DNA of 64,000 nt from Marinobacter vulgaris. Lineage in GTDB: Bacteria; Pseudomonadota; Gammaproteobacteria; Pseudomonadales; Oleiphilaceae. The notes under the pieces are model-generated. The model had not been told where the DNA came from and made no database searches. It was given only the letters and a program-made list of their open reading frames with translations. Positions within the stretch are counted from its first letter, which is position 1. Every line of letters begins with the position of its first letter. The stretch is from positions 39,216-103,215 of the forward strand of contig NZ_QFWX01000007.1 in NCBI RefSeq assembly GCF_003344045.1, written 5' to 3'. Made by a program: the position numbers and the translations under genes. Shown piece after piece: positions 1 to 9,330 of this stretch.

Positions 1-40
1 CATTCCGTTAAGGGTGTGGCGGTGGTGTGATGTCGGGCAC

Positions 41-67
41 AAAAAAGCCCTGCACGGGGCAGGGCTT
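41..67 (-). terminator. Rho-independent terminator of glnA
   Basis: Read on the minus strand, a perfect 9-bp stem (AAGCCCTGC/GCAGGGCTT, arms 59-67 and 45-53) with a 5-nt loop is followed by a run of T. It lies about 40 nt past the glnA stop codon. Confidence 0.85.
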
Positions 68-108
68 TGATGACTGCTGGCGCCCGGGGGCGCGTCAGCA
101 GAGCGTGC

Positions 109-1512
109 TTAGCAGGAGTAGTACAGCTCGAACTCGACCGGGTGGGTGGTCATGTTGAGGCGTTCAACTTCGCCACGCTTCAGGTCGATGTAGCCGCCGA
201 TCATGTCTTCGGTGAACACGCCGCCACGGGTCAGGAACTCGTGGTCCGCTTCCAGGCTGTCCAGGGCTTCCTGGAAGGTCTCGGCAACGGTGGGGATGTC
301 CAGGGCTTCTTCCTTCGGCAGATCGTACAGATCCTTGTCCATGGCATCGCCCGGGTGGATCTTATTCTGGATGCCGTCAAGGCCGGCCATCATCAGTGCC
401 GCGAAAGCCAGGTACGGGTTGGCGGACGCGTCCGGGAAGCGGACTTCGATACGACGGCCCTTCGGGCTGTTGACGTACGGAATACGGATAGAGGCTGAAC
501 GGTTGCGGGCGGAGTAGGCCAGCATGACCGGAGCTTCAAAACCCGGAACCAGACGCTTGTAGCTGTTGGTGGAGGCGTTGGTGAAGGCGTTGATGGCCTT
601 GGCATGCTTGATCACACCGCCGATGTAGTAGATCGCCATCTCGCTCAGGCCGGCATAGCCGTCACCGGCGAACAGGTTCTTGCCATCTTTGTTCAGGGAC
701 ATGTGCACGTGCATACCGGAACCGTTGTCACCGACAACCGGCTTGGGCATGAAGGTCGCGGTTTTGCCGTAGGCATGGGCGACGTTGTGCACGCAGTACT
801 TCAGGATCTGAACTTCGTCAGCTTTTTTGGTCAGGGTGTTGGCGCCAACGCCGATTTCACACTGGCCGGCAGTGCCCACTTCGTGGTGATGCACTTCGAT
901 TTCCAGGCCCATGGACTCCATGGCCGCACACATGGCGCCACGCAGGTCGTGCAGGCTGTCAACCGGTGGAACCGGGAAGTAGCCACCTTTAACGCCGGGA
1001 CGGTGACCGATGTTGTTGCGGTCAAACTCGTCGCCGGATACCCAGGCTGCTTCCTCGGAGTGCAGTTCATACATCGCGCCCTGCATATCGATTTTCCATC
1101 GTGCAGAGTCGAATACAAAGAACTCCGGCTCCGGGCCGAACAGTGCGCCGTCGGCAATGCCGGTGGACTTCAGGTATTCTTCGGCACGCTTGGCAACGGA
1201 GCGCGGATCACGCTCATAGCCCTGCATGGTGGAAGGCTCCACGATGTCGCAGGTGATGTTGACGGTGGTTTCTTCAGTGAACGGATCAAGAACGGAGGTT
1301 TCGTCCACCGGCATCAGGATCATGTCGGACTCGTTGATGCCTTTCCAGCCGGAGATGGAGGAACCGTCGAACATCTTGCCGTCGGCAAAAAAGTCTTCGT
1401 CGACCTCGGTGGCGGGCAGAGTGACGTGCTGCTCTTTACCGCGGCTGTCAGTGAATCGCATGTCGACCCATTTGACTTCGTGTTCTTTGATCAGATCAAT
1501 CGTCTTGGACAT
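109..1512 (-). CDS. glnA: Type I glutamine synthetase
   Basis: Cytosolic dodecameric enzyme that makes glutamine from glutamate, ammonia and ATP, the main entry point of ammonium assimilation. The 467-residue product is full length for bacterial GSI-beta. Family blocks are visible: the Asp50 region (KMFDGSSI), the ATP/metal segment [11 protein letters not shown] near 125-135, GSGMHVHMS near 264-272 and NRSASIRIP near 337-345. The segment [10 protein letters not shown] carries Tyr396, the equivalent of the adenylylation tyrosine, and GlnE, which modifies it, is encoded 8 kb away. The ATG has a GGAG about 9 nt upstream. A sigma54 promoter and two NtrC-like sites lie upstream and a terminator follows, so the gene is probably a single nitrogen-regulated unit. 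Confidence 0.98.
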   Translation of the reverse strand: MSKTIDLIKEHEVKWVDMRFTDSRGKEQHVTLPATEVDEDFFADGKMFDGSSISGWKGINESDMILMPVDETSVLDPFTEETTVNITCDIVEPSTMQGYERDPRSVAKRAEEYLKSTGIADGALFGPEPEFFVFDSARWKIDMQGAMYELHSEEAAWVSGDEFDRNNIGHRPGVKGGYFPVPPVDSLHDLRGAMCAAMESMGLEIEVHHHEVGTAGQCEIGVGANTLTKKADEVQILKYCVHNVAHAYGKTATFMPKPVVGDNGSGMHVHMSLNKDGKNLFAGDGYAGLSEMAIYYIGGVIKHAKAINAFTNASTNSYKRLVPGFEAPVMLAYSARNRSASIRIPYVNSPKGRRIEVRFPDASANPYLAFAALMMAGLDGIQNKIHPGDAMDKDLYDLPKEEALDIPTVAETFQEALDSLEADHEFLTRGGVFTEDMIGGYIDLKRGEVERLNMTTHPVEFELYYSC

Positions 1513-1667
1513 TGTGCAAGCTCCGTCAGTTATCCCGCTCGGCGGGCGATTTCTGTGTACGTTGTTGCCGGATCGTTCAGCGCTGCTGAATTCCGATCTT
1601 TCTTTCAGGTCGGGAAGCTTATCAAAAGCTGTTCCCAGTTACCTGCAAATTCGGCTGCCTTAAGTGA

Positions 1668-1683
1668 AGCAATAGGCTTGCCA
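1668..1683 (-). promoter_or_regulatory. Sigma54 (-24/-12) promoter of glnA
   Basis: On the minus strand the sequence reads TGGCAAGCCTATTGCT. It matches the RpoN consensus TGGCAC-N5-TTGCW at every key base except one (A for C). Spacing is exact. Transcription would start near 1657, giving a leader of about 145 nt before the glnA ATG. Confidence 0.82.
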
Positions 1684-1780
1684 GTTTTTAAGGCATGCTC
1701 CACAAGAGCGCAATTACAGGGTTCCCGGGCTGTTTTGGAGCGATCACCGTTATAACAGTGGCTGACTCGCCCTCTTGTGG

Positions 1781-1797
1781 TGCATTAAAAGAGTGCG
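1781..1797. promoter_or_regulatory. NtrC-like binding site, promoter-proximal
   Basis: TGCAT-N7-GTGCG is a 17-bp imperfect dyad fitting the NtrC consensus TGCAC-N7-GTGCA. It is centred about 130 bp upstream of the predicted sigma54 start site of glnA, the usual enhancer distance. Confidence 0.65.
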
Positions 1798-1810
1798 CGC
1801 ACTGAAAAAA

Positions 1811-1827
1811 TGCACCAGACCTGTGCG
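1811..1827. promoter_or_regulatory. NtrC-like binding site, promoter-distal
   Basis: TGCAC-N7-GTGCG is a 17-bp dyad with one mismatch to the NtrC consensus. Its centre is 30 bp (about three helical turns) from the proximal site, as in paired enhancer sites that let NtrC oligomerise on one DNA face. Confidence 0.7.
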
Positions 1828-1879
1828 CGAGGTCTGCCAGCGCCATAGGCGTTTTTCTTCATATAAACGCAATGAAGTT

Positions 1880-1888
1880 TGCTATATA
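1880..1888 (+). promoter_or_regulatory. Possible extended -10 promoter of typA
   Basis: TGCTATATA resembles an extended -10 element (TGnTATAAT) about 180 bp upstream of the typA GTG. No good -35 hexamer was found, so this is tentative. The rest of 1513-2070 holds the glnA control region and the typA leader, with no open reading frame I could support. Confidence 0.3.
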
Positions 1889-2070
1889 CTGCGCGCCACT
1901 TCATTTTAGACCCGGAAATTCAGCGCAACCGCTGAGTCTCGTCAGGGTGCACCCGGGCTGCCCGGCCTGGCAAATGAAATTCATTTTACGGATTTGAGAC
2001 GGCATGTAAGGGGCATAGCGCCTGCTGAAGACCGCTCAGGTCATTCAGTGCATGCTGCAGGAATATTGTT

Positions 2071-3882
2071 GTGATAGATAAACTTCGTAATATCGCCATC
2101 ATCGCCCACGTTGACCATGGCAAAACCACGCTGGTAGACCAGTTGTTGCGCCAGTCCGGTACGCTGGACCGCAAAGAGCTCGAAAATGAGCGCGTCATGG
2201 ATTCCAATGACCAGGAAAAGGAACGGGGCATCACCATCCTGGCCAAGAACACCGCGCTGAAATGGCACGACTACGACATCAACATCGTCGACACCCCGGG
2301 CCACGCCGACTTCGGTGGTGAAGTAGAACGGGTAATGAGCATGGTGGACTGTGTGCTGCTGGTGGTCGATTCCATCGACGGCCCGATGCCCCAGACCCGC
2401 TTTGTCACCCAGAAAGCCTTTGACGCCGGTCTGCACCCGATTGTGGTGGTGAACAAGATCGACCGCCCCGGCGCCCGCCCGGACTGGGTTGTGGACCAGG
2501 TGTTCGACCTTTTTGACAACTTGGGCGCCAGTGACGAGCAGCTGGATTTTCCGATCGTGTTCGCCAGTGCCCTGAACGGCATTGCCGGTATGGATCACGA
2601 GAAGCTGGACGACAACATGGATGCGGTTTTCCAGGCCATCGTTGACCACGTGCCGGCACCAAACGTTGATCGCGACGGCCCGTTCCAGATGCAGATTTCC
2701 CAGTTGGACTACAACAGCTTTCTGGGCGTTATCGGAATCGGCCGCATCAGGCGCGGAAAGGTAAAAACCAATTCCCCGGTGGCTGCTATCGGTGCCGACG
2801 GCAAGAAGCGCCAGGGCCGCATTCTCAAGATCATGGGCCACTCCGGCCTGCAGCGTGTTGAGGTCGATGAGGCACAGGCGGGCGATATCATTTGCGTAAG
2901 CGGTATGGATGAGTTGTACATCTCCGATACCCTGTGTGACCCGGCCAATGTTGAGGCCCTGCCGCCGCTGACGGTGGACGAGCCAACCGTGTCCATGACT
3001 TTCCAGGTCAATGACTCGCCGTTCTGTGGCCGCGAAGGCAAGTTCGTCACCAGCCGCAACATCAAGGAGCGTCTGGAGAAGGAGTTGCTGCATAACGTTG
3101 CTCTGCGCGTTGAAGAAGGTGATTCCGCTGACAAGTTCAAAGTGTCCGGCCGTGGTGAATTGCACCTGTCGGTACTGATCGAAAACATGCGCCGGGAAAA
3201 CTTCGAGCTTGCCGTGGGTCGCCCGGAAGTGGTCATCCGCGAGATCGACGGCGTAAAGCAGGAGCCCTACGAGAACGTCATCATCGACATTGAAGAGCAG
3301 CACCAGGGTGCCCTGATGGATCAGATGGGCTTTCGCAAGGGTGAGCTGACCAATATGGTGCCGGATGGCAAAGGGCGTATGCGCCTTGATTACACAATTC
3401 CGGCGCGGGGCCTGATTGGCTTCCGTAACTCCTTCCTGACCATGACCTCCGGCTCCGGTATCCTGACCTCGACGTTCAGCCATTACGGCCCGATCAAGAG
3501 TGGTGATATGACCAGCCGTCAGAACGGCGTACTGGTATCAATGGCAACCGGTACTGCGCTCACCTACTCGCTGGAAACACTCCAGAGCCGGGGCAAGCTG
3601 TTCCTGGATCCGGGGCAGGAAGTTTACGAAGGCCAGTTGTGCGGCATTCACAGCCGCGACAACGACCTGGTGGTAAACCCCACCAAGGGCAAGAAGCTGG
3701 ACAACATGCGCGCCTCTGGCAAAGAGGAAGTGATCGCTCTGGTGCCGCCCATCAAGTTTACCCTTGAGCAGGCGCTGGAGTTCATTGATGAAGACGAGCT
3801 GGTGGAAGTAACGCCGAAGTCGGTCCGTCTGCGCAAGAAGCTGCTTACCGAGAACGAGCGTAAGCGCGCGAACAAGAAGTAA
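2071..3882 (+). CDS. typA: Ribosome-associated translational GTPase TypA/BipA
   Basis: EF-G-like GTPase that binds ribosomes and supports translation and assembly under stress or low temperature (known for the family). At 603 residues it has the usual length. The G domain shows the P-loop [10 protein letters not shown] (about 12-21), the switch segment [21 protein letters not shown] and [10 protein letters not shown]. The C-terminal part carries the BipA-typical [17 protein letters not shown] and the conserved ARGLIGFRN. The start is GTG, with AGGA about 8 nt before it, giving [16 protein letters not shown] as in homologues. It appears monocistronic and ends in a strong terminator. Confidence 0.97.
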   Translation: MIDKLRNIAIIAHVDHGKTTLVDQLLRQSGTLDRKELENERVMDSNDQEKERGITILAKNTALKWHDYDINIVDTPGHADFGGEVERVMSMVDCVLLVVDSIDGPMPQTRFVTQKAFDAGLHPIVVVNKIDRPGARPDWVVDQVFDLFDNLGASDEQLDFPIVFASALNGIAGMDHEKLDDNMDAVFQAIVDHVPAPNVDRDGPFQMQISQLDYNSFLGVIGIGRIRRGKVKTNSPVAAIGADGKKRQGRILKIMGHSGLQRVEVDEAQAGDIICVSGMDELYISDTLCDPANVEALPPLTVDEPTVSMTFQVNDSPFCGREGKFVTSRNIKERLEKELLHNVALRVEEGDSADKFKVSGRGELHLSVLIENMRRENFELAVGRPEVVIREIDGVKQEPYENVIIDIEEQHQGALMDQMGFRKGELTNMVPDGKGRMRLDYTIPARGLIGFRNSFLTMTSGSGILTSTFSHYGPIKSGDMTSRQNGVLVSMATGTALTYSLETLQSRGKLFLDPGQEVYEGQLCGIHSRDNDLVVNPTKGKKLDNMRASGKEEVIALVPPIKFTLEQALEFIDEDELVEVTPKSVRLRKKLLTENERKRANKK

Positions 3883-3916
3883 GCCGTAGTGGAGTAAAGA
3901 ACAGAACGGTAACCAG

Positions 3917-3946
3917 AAAGGGGCAGAGCGGATCTGCCCCTTTTTT
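3917..3946 (+). terminator. Rho-independent terminator of typA
   Basis: An 11-bp stem (AAAGGGGCAGA at 3917-3927 pairing with 3933-3943) with a 5-nt loop runs into six T residues, 35 nt after the typA stop. Confidence 0.9.
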
Positions 3947-3994
3947 CGTTCACTTCAGCTAAACTCCGGTTACATTCTTTTTCCGGAGCGTTCT

Positions 3995-4957
3995 ATGCTC
4001 ACCCTTTATCCCGAGATCAAGCCTAACGCCCAGCATCGTCTTGCGGTGGACCCGCCCCACGAACTCTATGTGGAAGAAAGCGGCAATCCGGACGGTATTC
4101 CTGTGCTCGTCGTTCACGGTGGCCCCGGCGGCGGGTGCGAGGACTATTACCGGCGTTTTTTTGATGCCGAGCGGTACCGGATCATTCTGATGGACCAGCG
4201 TGGCGCCGGCCGCTCAACCCCGCTGGCGGAATTCGACGGCAACACCACACAGAAGCTGGTGCAAGACATGGAAACGGTGCGTTCGTTTCTTGGTGTTTCC
4301 CGGTGGATTCTCTTTGGCGGCAGCTGGGGCTCCACCCTGAGCCTGGTTTACGCCCAAACGCACCCGGACAAAGTGCTCGGCCTGGTTTTACGGGGCATCT
4401 TCCTGTGCCGTCCCAGGGATATCCAGTGGTTTTACCAGGATGGTGCCAGCCGGGTATTCCCCGATTACTGGCAGGACTTCGTTGCACCCATTCCCGAGAG
4501 TGAGCGGGGCGACCTGGTGTCCGCCTACTATCGACGCCTGACCAGCACCAACGAGCTTGAACAGATCCAGGCTGCAAAGGCCTGGTCCATCTGGGAAGGG
4601 CGGTGCGCCACACTGCATCCGAATCCCCGGGTGGTTGAGCACTTCGGCCATCCCCATGTGGCGATTGCACTGGCCCGTATCGAATGCCACTACTTCATGA
4701 ATAACGCGTTTCTGGAAGATAACCAGATCGTTCGTGATGCCGCGGCACTAAAAGACATTCCGGGGCTGATTGTGCATGGCCGATACGACATGGTTTGCCC
4801 CCTGGATAACGCCCTCGCCCTGAGCGAGGCATGGCCCGAGGCAGACCTGAGGATCATTCGGGATGCCGGGCATTCAGCCTCCGAGCCGGCGATTGTTGAT
4901 GCCTTGATGCGAGGCATTGATGAGGTGGCGGCAAAGCTTGATGACGATGCCTCATAA
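3995..4957 (+). CDS. pip: Proline iminopeptidase (alpha/beta hydrolase)
   Basis: Serine peptidase that removes N-terminal proline from peptides in the cytosol. The 320-residue length suits the S33 family. The oxyanion-loop motif HGGPGGG is near residues 41-47, the nucleophile elbow GGSWGS places Ser110, the acid is probably the Asp in HGRYDMVCP, and the histidine is in DAGHSASEP near the C-terminus. The start ATG is preceded by CCGGAGCG. Neighbours are not functionally related. Confidence is high for the family; exact substrate range is not visible from sequence. Confidence 0.93.
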   Translation: MLTLYPEIKPNAQHRLAVDPPHELYVEESGNPDGIPVLVVHGGPGGGCEDYYRRFFDAERYRIILMDQRGAGRSTPLAEFDGNTTQKLVQDMETVRSFLGVSRWILFGGSWGSTLSLVYAQTHPDKVLGLVLRGIFLCRPRDIQWFYQDGASRVFPDYWQDFVAPIPESERGDLVSAYYRRLTSTNELEQIQAAKAWSIWEGRCATLHPNPRVVEHFGHPHVAIALARIECHYFMNNAFLEDNQIVRDAAALKDIPGLIVHGRYDMVCPLDNALALSEAWPEADLRIIRDAGHSASEPAIVDALMRGIDEVAAKLDDDAS

Positions 4958-5060
4958 CGCTGCAACCGAATCGGCGGCGAATACCCCCTAAGTGGGGTTG
5001 CGGCCAATCTGGCCCGTGGATAGACTTCGGCAGATCTTTGAGTCCTTCCCGGGGAGCCGA

Positions 5061-5525
5061 ATGAAAGGGCTGATTCAGCGAGTTAGCTACGCCAGAGTTA
5101 CCGTCGATAAGGAGATCTTCTCTGAAATCAGCACGGGGCTTTTGCTGCTGCTGGGGGTCGAGAAGCCGGATGATGCATCGGCCGCAGCAAAACTCTGCAG
5201 CAAAGTGATCCGTTATCGGGTGTTTCCCGATGACCATGGACGAATGAACCGCAGCCTGCTCGATATCGGCGGCTCCCTCCTTGTTGTCCCCCAGTTCACC
5301 CTTGCAGCCGATACCGGATCGGGCACACGTCCCGGTTTTTCTGTCGCGGCGTCCCCGGATTTAGCGAACGGGTTGTTCCGGGAGTTTGTGGCTGTCGCAG
5401 AGCAGCATCTGGGGAAAACCAGAGTAGGTCAGGGACAGTTTGGCGCGGATATGAAGGTAGCGCTGGAAAATGACGGGCCTGTCACGTTTCTTCTCGAGGT
5501 TGGCGGCGATAATTCGCAAAAATAA
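5061..5525 (+). CDS. dtd: D-aminoacyl-tRNA deacylase
   Basis: Removes D-amino acids mischarged on tRNA, a homodimeric proofreading enzyme. The start MKGLIQRVSYARV at 5061 fits the family and has GGGGA 5 nt upstream; an in-frame extension back to 4992 is not conserved-looking and was trimmed. The product is 154 residues (family about 145). The Gly-Pro motif NDGPVTF near the C-terminus and LGVEK, GKMN-like GRMN and QFTLAAD segments are present. The catalytic-loop motif usually written SQFTLxAD reads PQFTLAAD here, a Ser-to-Pro change at a conserved position (codon CCC). The fold should be intact; activity may be altered. Confidence 0.95.
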   Translation: MKGLIQRVSYARVTVDKEIFSEISTGLLLLLGVEKPDDASAAAKLCSKVIRYRVFPDDHGRMNRSLLDIGGSLLVVPQFTLAADTGSGTRPGFSVAASPDLANGLFREFVAVAEQHLGKTRVGQGQFGADMKVALENDGPVTFLLEVGGDNSQK

Positions 5526-5606
5526 TGGCACGCACCAGCTTTGTGCGCATGGCTCGCAGCTGGTCTGCGCTGGTGCAACTCAACCGTAATGTGGAAGGCG
5601 TTTCGG

Positions 5607-5631
5607 CCAAAAGAAGAGGGTTTTGGTTTTT
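5607..5631 (+). terminator. Possible weak terminator after dtd
   Basis: CCAAAA pairs with TTTTGG (6 bp, A/T-rich) across an 8-nt loop and is followed by five T. It lies about 80 nt past the dtd stop. The stem is weak, so this is tentative. Confidence 0.35.
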
Positions 5632-5847
5632 AACTTTATGATTATAAGGACATAATGCCAGTTTGGCCTCGGATTTGAATGTTAGCCGTCCTGGAACGTT
5701 AGAGCATTTATAAGCATAAAGACTTGCTTTCCTGAACCGAATTACGCTAAAAAGCCCAAGTTAAAAATTTGCAAAAAAGCGGTCATTGTATTAAAACAGG
5801 TTCATCACTTTACGCATTAAAAGATGGCTGTAAGTGATTGACGAGAA

Positions 5848-5867
5848 AAGGAGCCTGCTCGCTCCTT
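5848..5867 (+). other. Stem-loop upstream of the porin
   Basis: AAGGAGC (5848-5854) pairs with GCTCCTT (5861-5867) across a 6-nt loop in the AT-rich 497-bp gap between dtd and the porin. It lies just upstream of the Pho-box-like site. Function is unknown; apart from this, the Pho site and the weak hairpin after dtd, I see nothing clear in the gap. Confidence 0.4.
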
Positions 5868-5898
5868 GAATAAGAAGAAAAAACGAATTGTTATCGCT

Positions 5899-5916
5899 GT
5901 GTCATAAAACTGACAT
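5899..5916 (+). promoter_or_regulatory. PhoB-box-like operator upstream of the porin
   Basis: GTGTCAT-AAAA-CTGACAT matches 15 of 18 positions of the Pho box (two CTGTCAT repeats around a 4-bp A/T spacer). A possible -10 (CAGAAT, 5927-5932) lies 10 nt downstream, the spacing expected where PhoB replaces the -35 element. The porin ATG is 106 nt beyond the box. Confidence 0.62.
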
Positions 5917-6022
5917 GGTGAGTACACAGAATAGGGCCCAACCAGCCCGACTGGTGAAGTCTGAAGAGCGGGATCCAAACCCGACGCTAAAACCTGAGTT
6001 AACTCAAGAAGGAAAACGCAAC

Positions 6023-7093
6023 ATGAAAAAAACGCTCATCGCATCCGCTATTGCAGCTGCTACATTCTCTGGTAGCGCGCTGGCACAGATGGAAGCTTCC
6101 GCATCTGAGCTGGCTGCTCGTATGGATTCCATGCCAACGGTTTATGGCAACATCCAGTATGCCATTACCCACACAGACTTTGAGAATGGCGGCTCTGAAG
6201 TCAGCCATTTTGATAACGGATCGACCATCGGGATCAAGCATGACCACGAGGTTGCACCTGGCATCACAGCATTTTTGAAGTTGGAGCTCGAGGGCATCAG
6301 TGCCGACAATAAAGCTGGCAATAAAAACAATACCGCCGAGATTGATTCCGCTGGTAACGTGACACGAAGTGATGACAGCGGCGGTCTGAACGAGCTGGAT
6401 GAAGCCTACATTGGTATTAAAGGCGACAGCTTCGGTCAGATCTGGGTAGGCTCTGATGATTCGCAGTATGAGCAGTTGATTGGCGGTGTTGTCGAGTACT
6501 ATGAAGTAGCGGGTCTGAATACTGGTTTGGATTACACAACTGGAGAGGGTGATCTTATTCAGTATGTGTCGCCATCTTTCAGTGGCTTTACTTTCCACGG
6601 TGCAGTTGCCTTTCAGGGTGACGGTGACCCTCAGTACGATGAGAAGGCTTATCCTTACCAGCTTGGTGCCAAGTACAGTGCTGACATGCTAACGATTGCT
6701 GTCGCAATGGATTCAAACGACGCAGATAGCACTAGCAGTGAGAACACATACGGCGTAAACGTTTCTGCTGACGTTACGAATGAGCTTACGGTCGGTGCGC
6801 TCTATAGCATGCGTGGTTCCAAAGAAGTTGGCGGGCTAGCTATTACTGAAGGTCAGAAAAATGCTCAAATTTACGCGCGTTACAGCTTAGGTGCGAATGG
6901 CTTCGCCGCATCGTACGAAATGTCTGAAGCTGATGCCGGTGATGACGAAGCCACTGTGCTGACGTTGCAAGCCCTGCACAACGTGTCTGACAACCTTTAT
7001 GTCTACACCGAAGGTTATCTGCGCAATGATGACAACGGCACTACTGATGAAGACACTACTCAGTTGGCAGTAGGCGCTGTCTACTACTTCTGA
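6023..7093 (+). CDS. Outer-membrane porin
   Basis: A 356-residue porin beta-barrel that should allow diffusion of small solutes across the outer membrane. It begins with a signal peptide (about MKKTLIASA...GSALA, cleavage near residue 21), continues with alternating aromatic/polar strands rich in Asp and Gly, and ends in YYF, the C-terminal aromatic recognised by the BAM machinery. The start at 6023 follows AAGAAGGAAAA; a longer in-frame extension to 5888 lacks a signal peptide at its N-terminus and was rejected. The upstream Pho-box-like site suggests induction by phosphate starvation. The many acidic residues do not by themselves indicate anion selectivity, so substrate is open. Confidence 0.93.
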   Translation: MKKTLIASAIAAATFSGSALAQMEASASELAARMDSMPTVYGNIQYAITHTDFENGGSEVSHFDNGSTIGIKHDHEVAPGITAFLKLELEGISADNKAGNKNNTAEIDSAGNVTRSDDSGGLNELDEAYIGIKGDSFGQIWVGSDDSQYEQLIGGVVEYYEVAGLNTGLDYTTGEGDLIQYVSPSFSGFTFHGAVAFQGDGDPQYDEKAYPYQLGAKYSADMLTIAVAMDSNDADSTSSENTYGVNVSADVTNELTVGALYSMRGSKEVGGLAITEGQKNAQIYARYSLGANGFAASYEMSEADAGDDEATVLTLQALHNVSDNLYVYTEGYLRNDDNGTTDEDTTQLAVGAVYYF

Positions 7094-7123
7094 TCAGCTA
7101 ACCAGCTAGTCAAAACGTAGTCG

Positions 7124-7157
7124 AAAAACCGGTAGCCTTCGGGCTGCCGGTTTTTTT
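7124..7157 (+). terminator. Rho-independent terminator of the porin gene
   Basis: AAAAACCGGTAGCC pairs with GGCTGCCGGTTTTT (one T-G wobble) around a TTCG tetraloop, followed by a T run, about 30 nt after the porin stop. Confidence 0.9.
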
Positions 7158-7197
7158 ATGTATGCTGATATCAAATTCCCCCCTGTGAGGAGCGGCA

Positions 7198-8055
7198 ATG
7201 GCCCAGGAACTGGAAATCAAGCTCAGCGTGGCGCAAGCGGATCTCGACCGGGCCGTGAGCTGGCTTTTGGGCCAGCCCAACACCTGCGAGTCGGAGACCC
7301 TGCAGCTGGGCAATACCTATTACGACACGCCGGCCGGTGATCTTAATCGGCAGAAAATAGCCCTGCGTATTCGCAAGATGGGCGACCGGTATATCCAGAC
7401 CCTGAAAACCCGTGGCGAGTTTGTGGGCGGCGCGCACCGCAGGCAGGAATGGGAGTGGCCGCTGATTGGCACAAAACTCAGGATGGGGCTGATTGCGGAT
7501 ACCCCGGTGGGGCAAAGTGTGAACCTTGCCGAGCTACGGCCGGTATTCGAGACCAATTTCGAGCGCCGCGTGGTCATGATCGAGCAGGGGGAAACCCTGA
7601 TCGAGGTGGCCATTGATTCCGGTGAGATTGTTGCCGGAGGCGAGGCACGCCCGCTCAATGAGATTGAATTCGAGCTCAAGGGCGGGGACGCCGCTGCACT
7701 GCTCACCTGGGCACGAAGGCTGGCGGACGAGGTGCCGGTCTTCCTGAACCTGGTCAGTAAGGCAGAGCAGGGCTATTTCCAGGCGGGGCTTTATAAGCCG
7801 GCCATGAACGCCGGGACGGATTCAGAGCTGGCGGTGAATGATTTCCTGTTCCAGCTGAGTGTTTCATGGCTGACCGGTGAGCCCGTCCCGATTCACCAGG
7901 ACGAGCTTGGCGTAATTGAACAGCTGGCGGATGAGCGTGGTGTCAGGGCGTTGTATCAGCATGTGACTGCTGCCCTGGCCGAGGGCAGATCTGTCCGTGA
8001 GCTGTTGTCTGGCAGGGAGCTCGGCCAGCTGCAGCTGGCCATTGCTGCCGGTTAG
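7198..8055 (+). CDS. CYTH-domain inorganic triphosphatase (YgiF-like)
   Basis: The CYTH signature ELEIK lies at residues 4-8, followed by basic and acidic tunnel strands (ALRIRKMGDRYIQTLKT, RRQEWEWPL, LIEVAIDSGEI, EIEFELKGG), as in tripolyphosphatases of the YgiF type. The protein is 285 residues, shorter than E. coli YgiF (about 430), and I see a short C-terminal helical part rather than a full CHAD domain. GAGGAG precedes the ATG. In E. coli ygiF sits next to glnE; here a channel gene on the opposite strand separates the two. The physiological substrate is not visible from sequence. Confidence 0.85.
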   Translation: MAQELEIKLSVAQADLDRAVSWLLGQPNTCESETLQLGNTYYDTPAGDLNRQKIALRIRKMGDRYIQTLKTRGEFVGGAHRRQEWEWPLIGTKLRMGLIADTPVGQSVNLAELRPVFETNFERRVVMIEQGETLIEVAIDSGEIVAGGEARPLNEIEFELKGGDAAALLTWARRLADEVPVFLNLVSKAEQGYFQAGLYKPAMNAGTDSELAVNDFLFQLSVSWLTGEPVPIHQDELGVIEQLADERGVRALYQHVTAALAEGRSVRELLSGRELGQLQLAIAAG

Positions 8056-8073
8056 TGTGTTGCGTTCGCCAAG

Positions 8074-9249
8074 CTACTGGCCGGCTGTTTTGGCGGCTAT
8101 GTCTTCCTCTTCCGCTGCCTGGTCCTGCAGGTCGTGCCATTTCTTGATAAATTCGCGATAGCGATCCAGGGCTTCCTCGACCACGTTCACGTTGGGGGTC
8201 TCGCTGGACTTGACCAGAACGATCAGGCCCTTGCCTTCAACCTCCTGGTCGGTCGGCGGATGGCAGACCACCTCGTTGTTTTCGTCAATGTAGGCCAGGG
8301 CCGTGCCTATGCCATGACGAATGAGCGCGCTGACGATGTCTGCCCAGGTCAGGTCGTCCAGGTCGATCTCATAACGATGGGGGTGGTCGTTCTGATAGTT
8401 GAACAGGTCCTCCAGCACTTTTTCCGAGCCCGGCGCCACCACCGAACGCACCATGATTTCCGGGTAGGTTCGAACCGGTCTGATCACCGTGCGCACGCCC
8501 ATGGCGGTGAAGCGATCCCGGTTCTCATCGCGGACGCATTCAGCCGTGATTTTCTGTCCCAGATTGGACTCGCTCAACCGGTGGGCGATATCAAAGGTCA
8601 GGCTGTCGGAGGAAGGGTCGGCCTCGTCGGCGGCCAGAATGATGATGTGCCGGGCGCTGCCGGCGTGGACTGCCTTGAGCGCGAGCGGATCACTGCCGGT
8701 ACCGTGGAAGTGCACCAGCCCGCAATCCTTCAGTTCCGGGGGTAGCCCGCCGGGGAAGTGCCGCGTCAGTATCATGATGGGAATCGTTTCATAGCCCGGC
8801 ACCGAGCGCATCTGGGAGGCAAGGCGTGAAAAGTACTGCTCGCCGCCGGTTTGCGGTGTGTTGATGATGACGATGTGGTCTTTCATGGCGTATATCCAGC
8901 GTCCGGTTAAGATGCGTTCCCGGCGGTAGAACCGGTATTCGATGTAATCACTGACAATCAGTGTCAGCAGGGTGATGGCCCCCACGAACATCATCAGGAT
9001 CGTGCTGATCCTGCCCACGTAGGTTTTCGGGGCAAAGTCGCCATAACCCACGGTCACCAGCGTGGTCATGGTCATCCAGGTGGATTCAAACAGGTTAAGA
9101 TCTTCAGCCGCCCAGATAATCAGTATCTGGGCGGCCAGCAGGCCGGTAAGGATAACAAAGAGCCGCTTGATGCGAGACTGGATAAGCCCGGCCATGGGCA
9201 GGTGGGATAGCTGGTGTTCCGGGTTCAGCGGCCGGCGATTCCTCTGCAT
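8074..9249 (-). CDS. Two-TM potassium channel with RCK/TrkA-N domain
   Basis: Inner-membrane K+ channel subunit, 391 residues. TM1 spans about 31-47, the selectivity filter TVGYGD is at 66-71, TM2 is at about 80-101, and a long cytosolic Rossmann-like RCK region follows (HIVIINTP, HIIILAADEADP, KITAECVRDENRDRF, GVRTVIRP). The RCK domain usually gates by nucleotide or ion binding. The start at 9249 is chosen because AAGGA lies 7 nt upstream; an ATG at residue 19 is possible. It converges on the CYTH gene with 18 bp between stops and diverges from glnE. Confidence 0.92.
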   Translation of the reverse strand: MQRNRRPLNPEHQLSHLPMAGLIQSRIKRLFVILTGLLAAQILIIWAAEDLNLFESTWMTMTTLVTVGYGDFAPKTYVGRISTILMMFVGAITLLTLIVSDYIEYRFYRRERILTGRWIYAMKDHIVIINTPQTGGEQYFSRLASQMRSVPGYETIPIMILTRHFPGGLPPELKDCGLVHFHGTGSDPLALKAVHAGSARHIIILAADEADPSSDSLTFDIAHRLSESNLGQKITAECVRDENRDRFTAMGVRTVIRPVRTYPEIMVRSVVAPGSEKVLEDLFNYQNDHPHRYEIDLDDLTWADIVSALIRHGIGTALAYIDENNEVVCHPPTDQEVEGKGLIVLVKSSETPNVNVVEEALDRYREFIKKWHDLQDQAAEEEDIAAKTAGQ

Positions 9250-9330
9250 CGGTGTCCTTACAACGGTTCAGTCGGGGGAGAGTTCGTTATACAGTACGGG
9301 AAATATAACAGACACACAGGGGTTTGCATT

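Noticed and set aside
2041..3483. Long open frame antisense to typA (480 codons)
   Set aside because: It mirrors the typA reading frame in GC-rich DNA and shows no recognisable domain; such antisense frames recur over glnA, glnE, thiC, hslU and ptsP.
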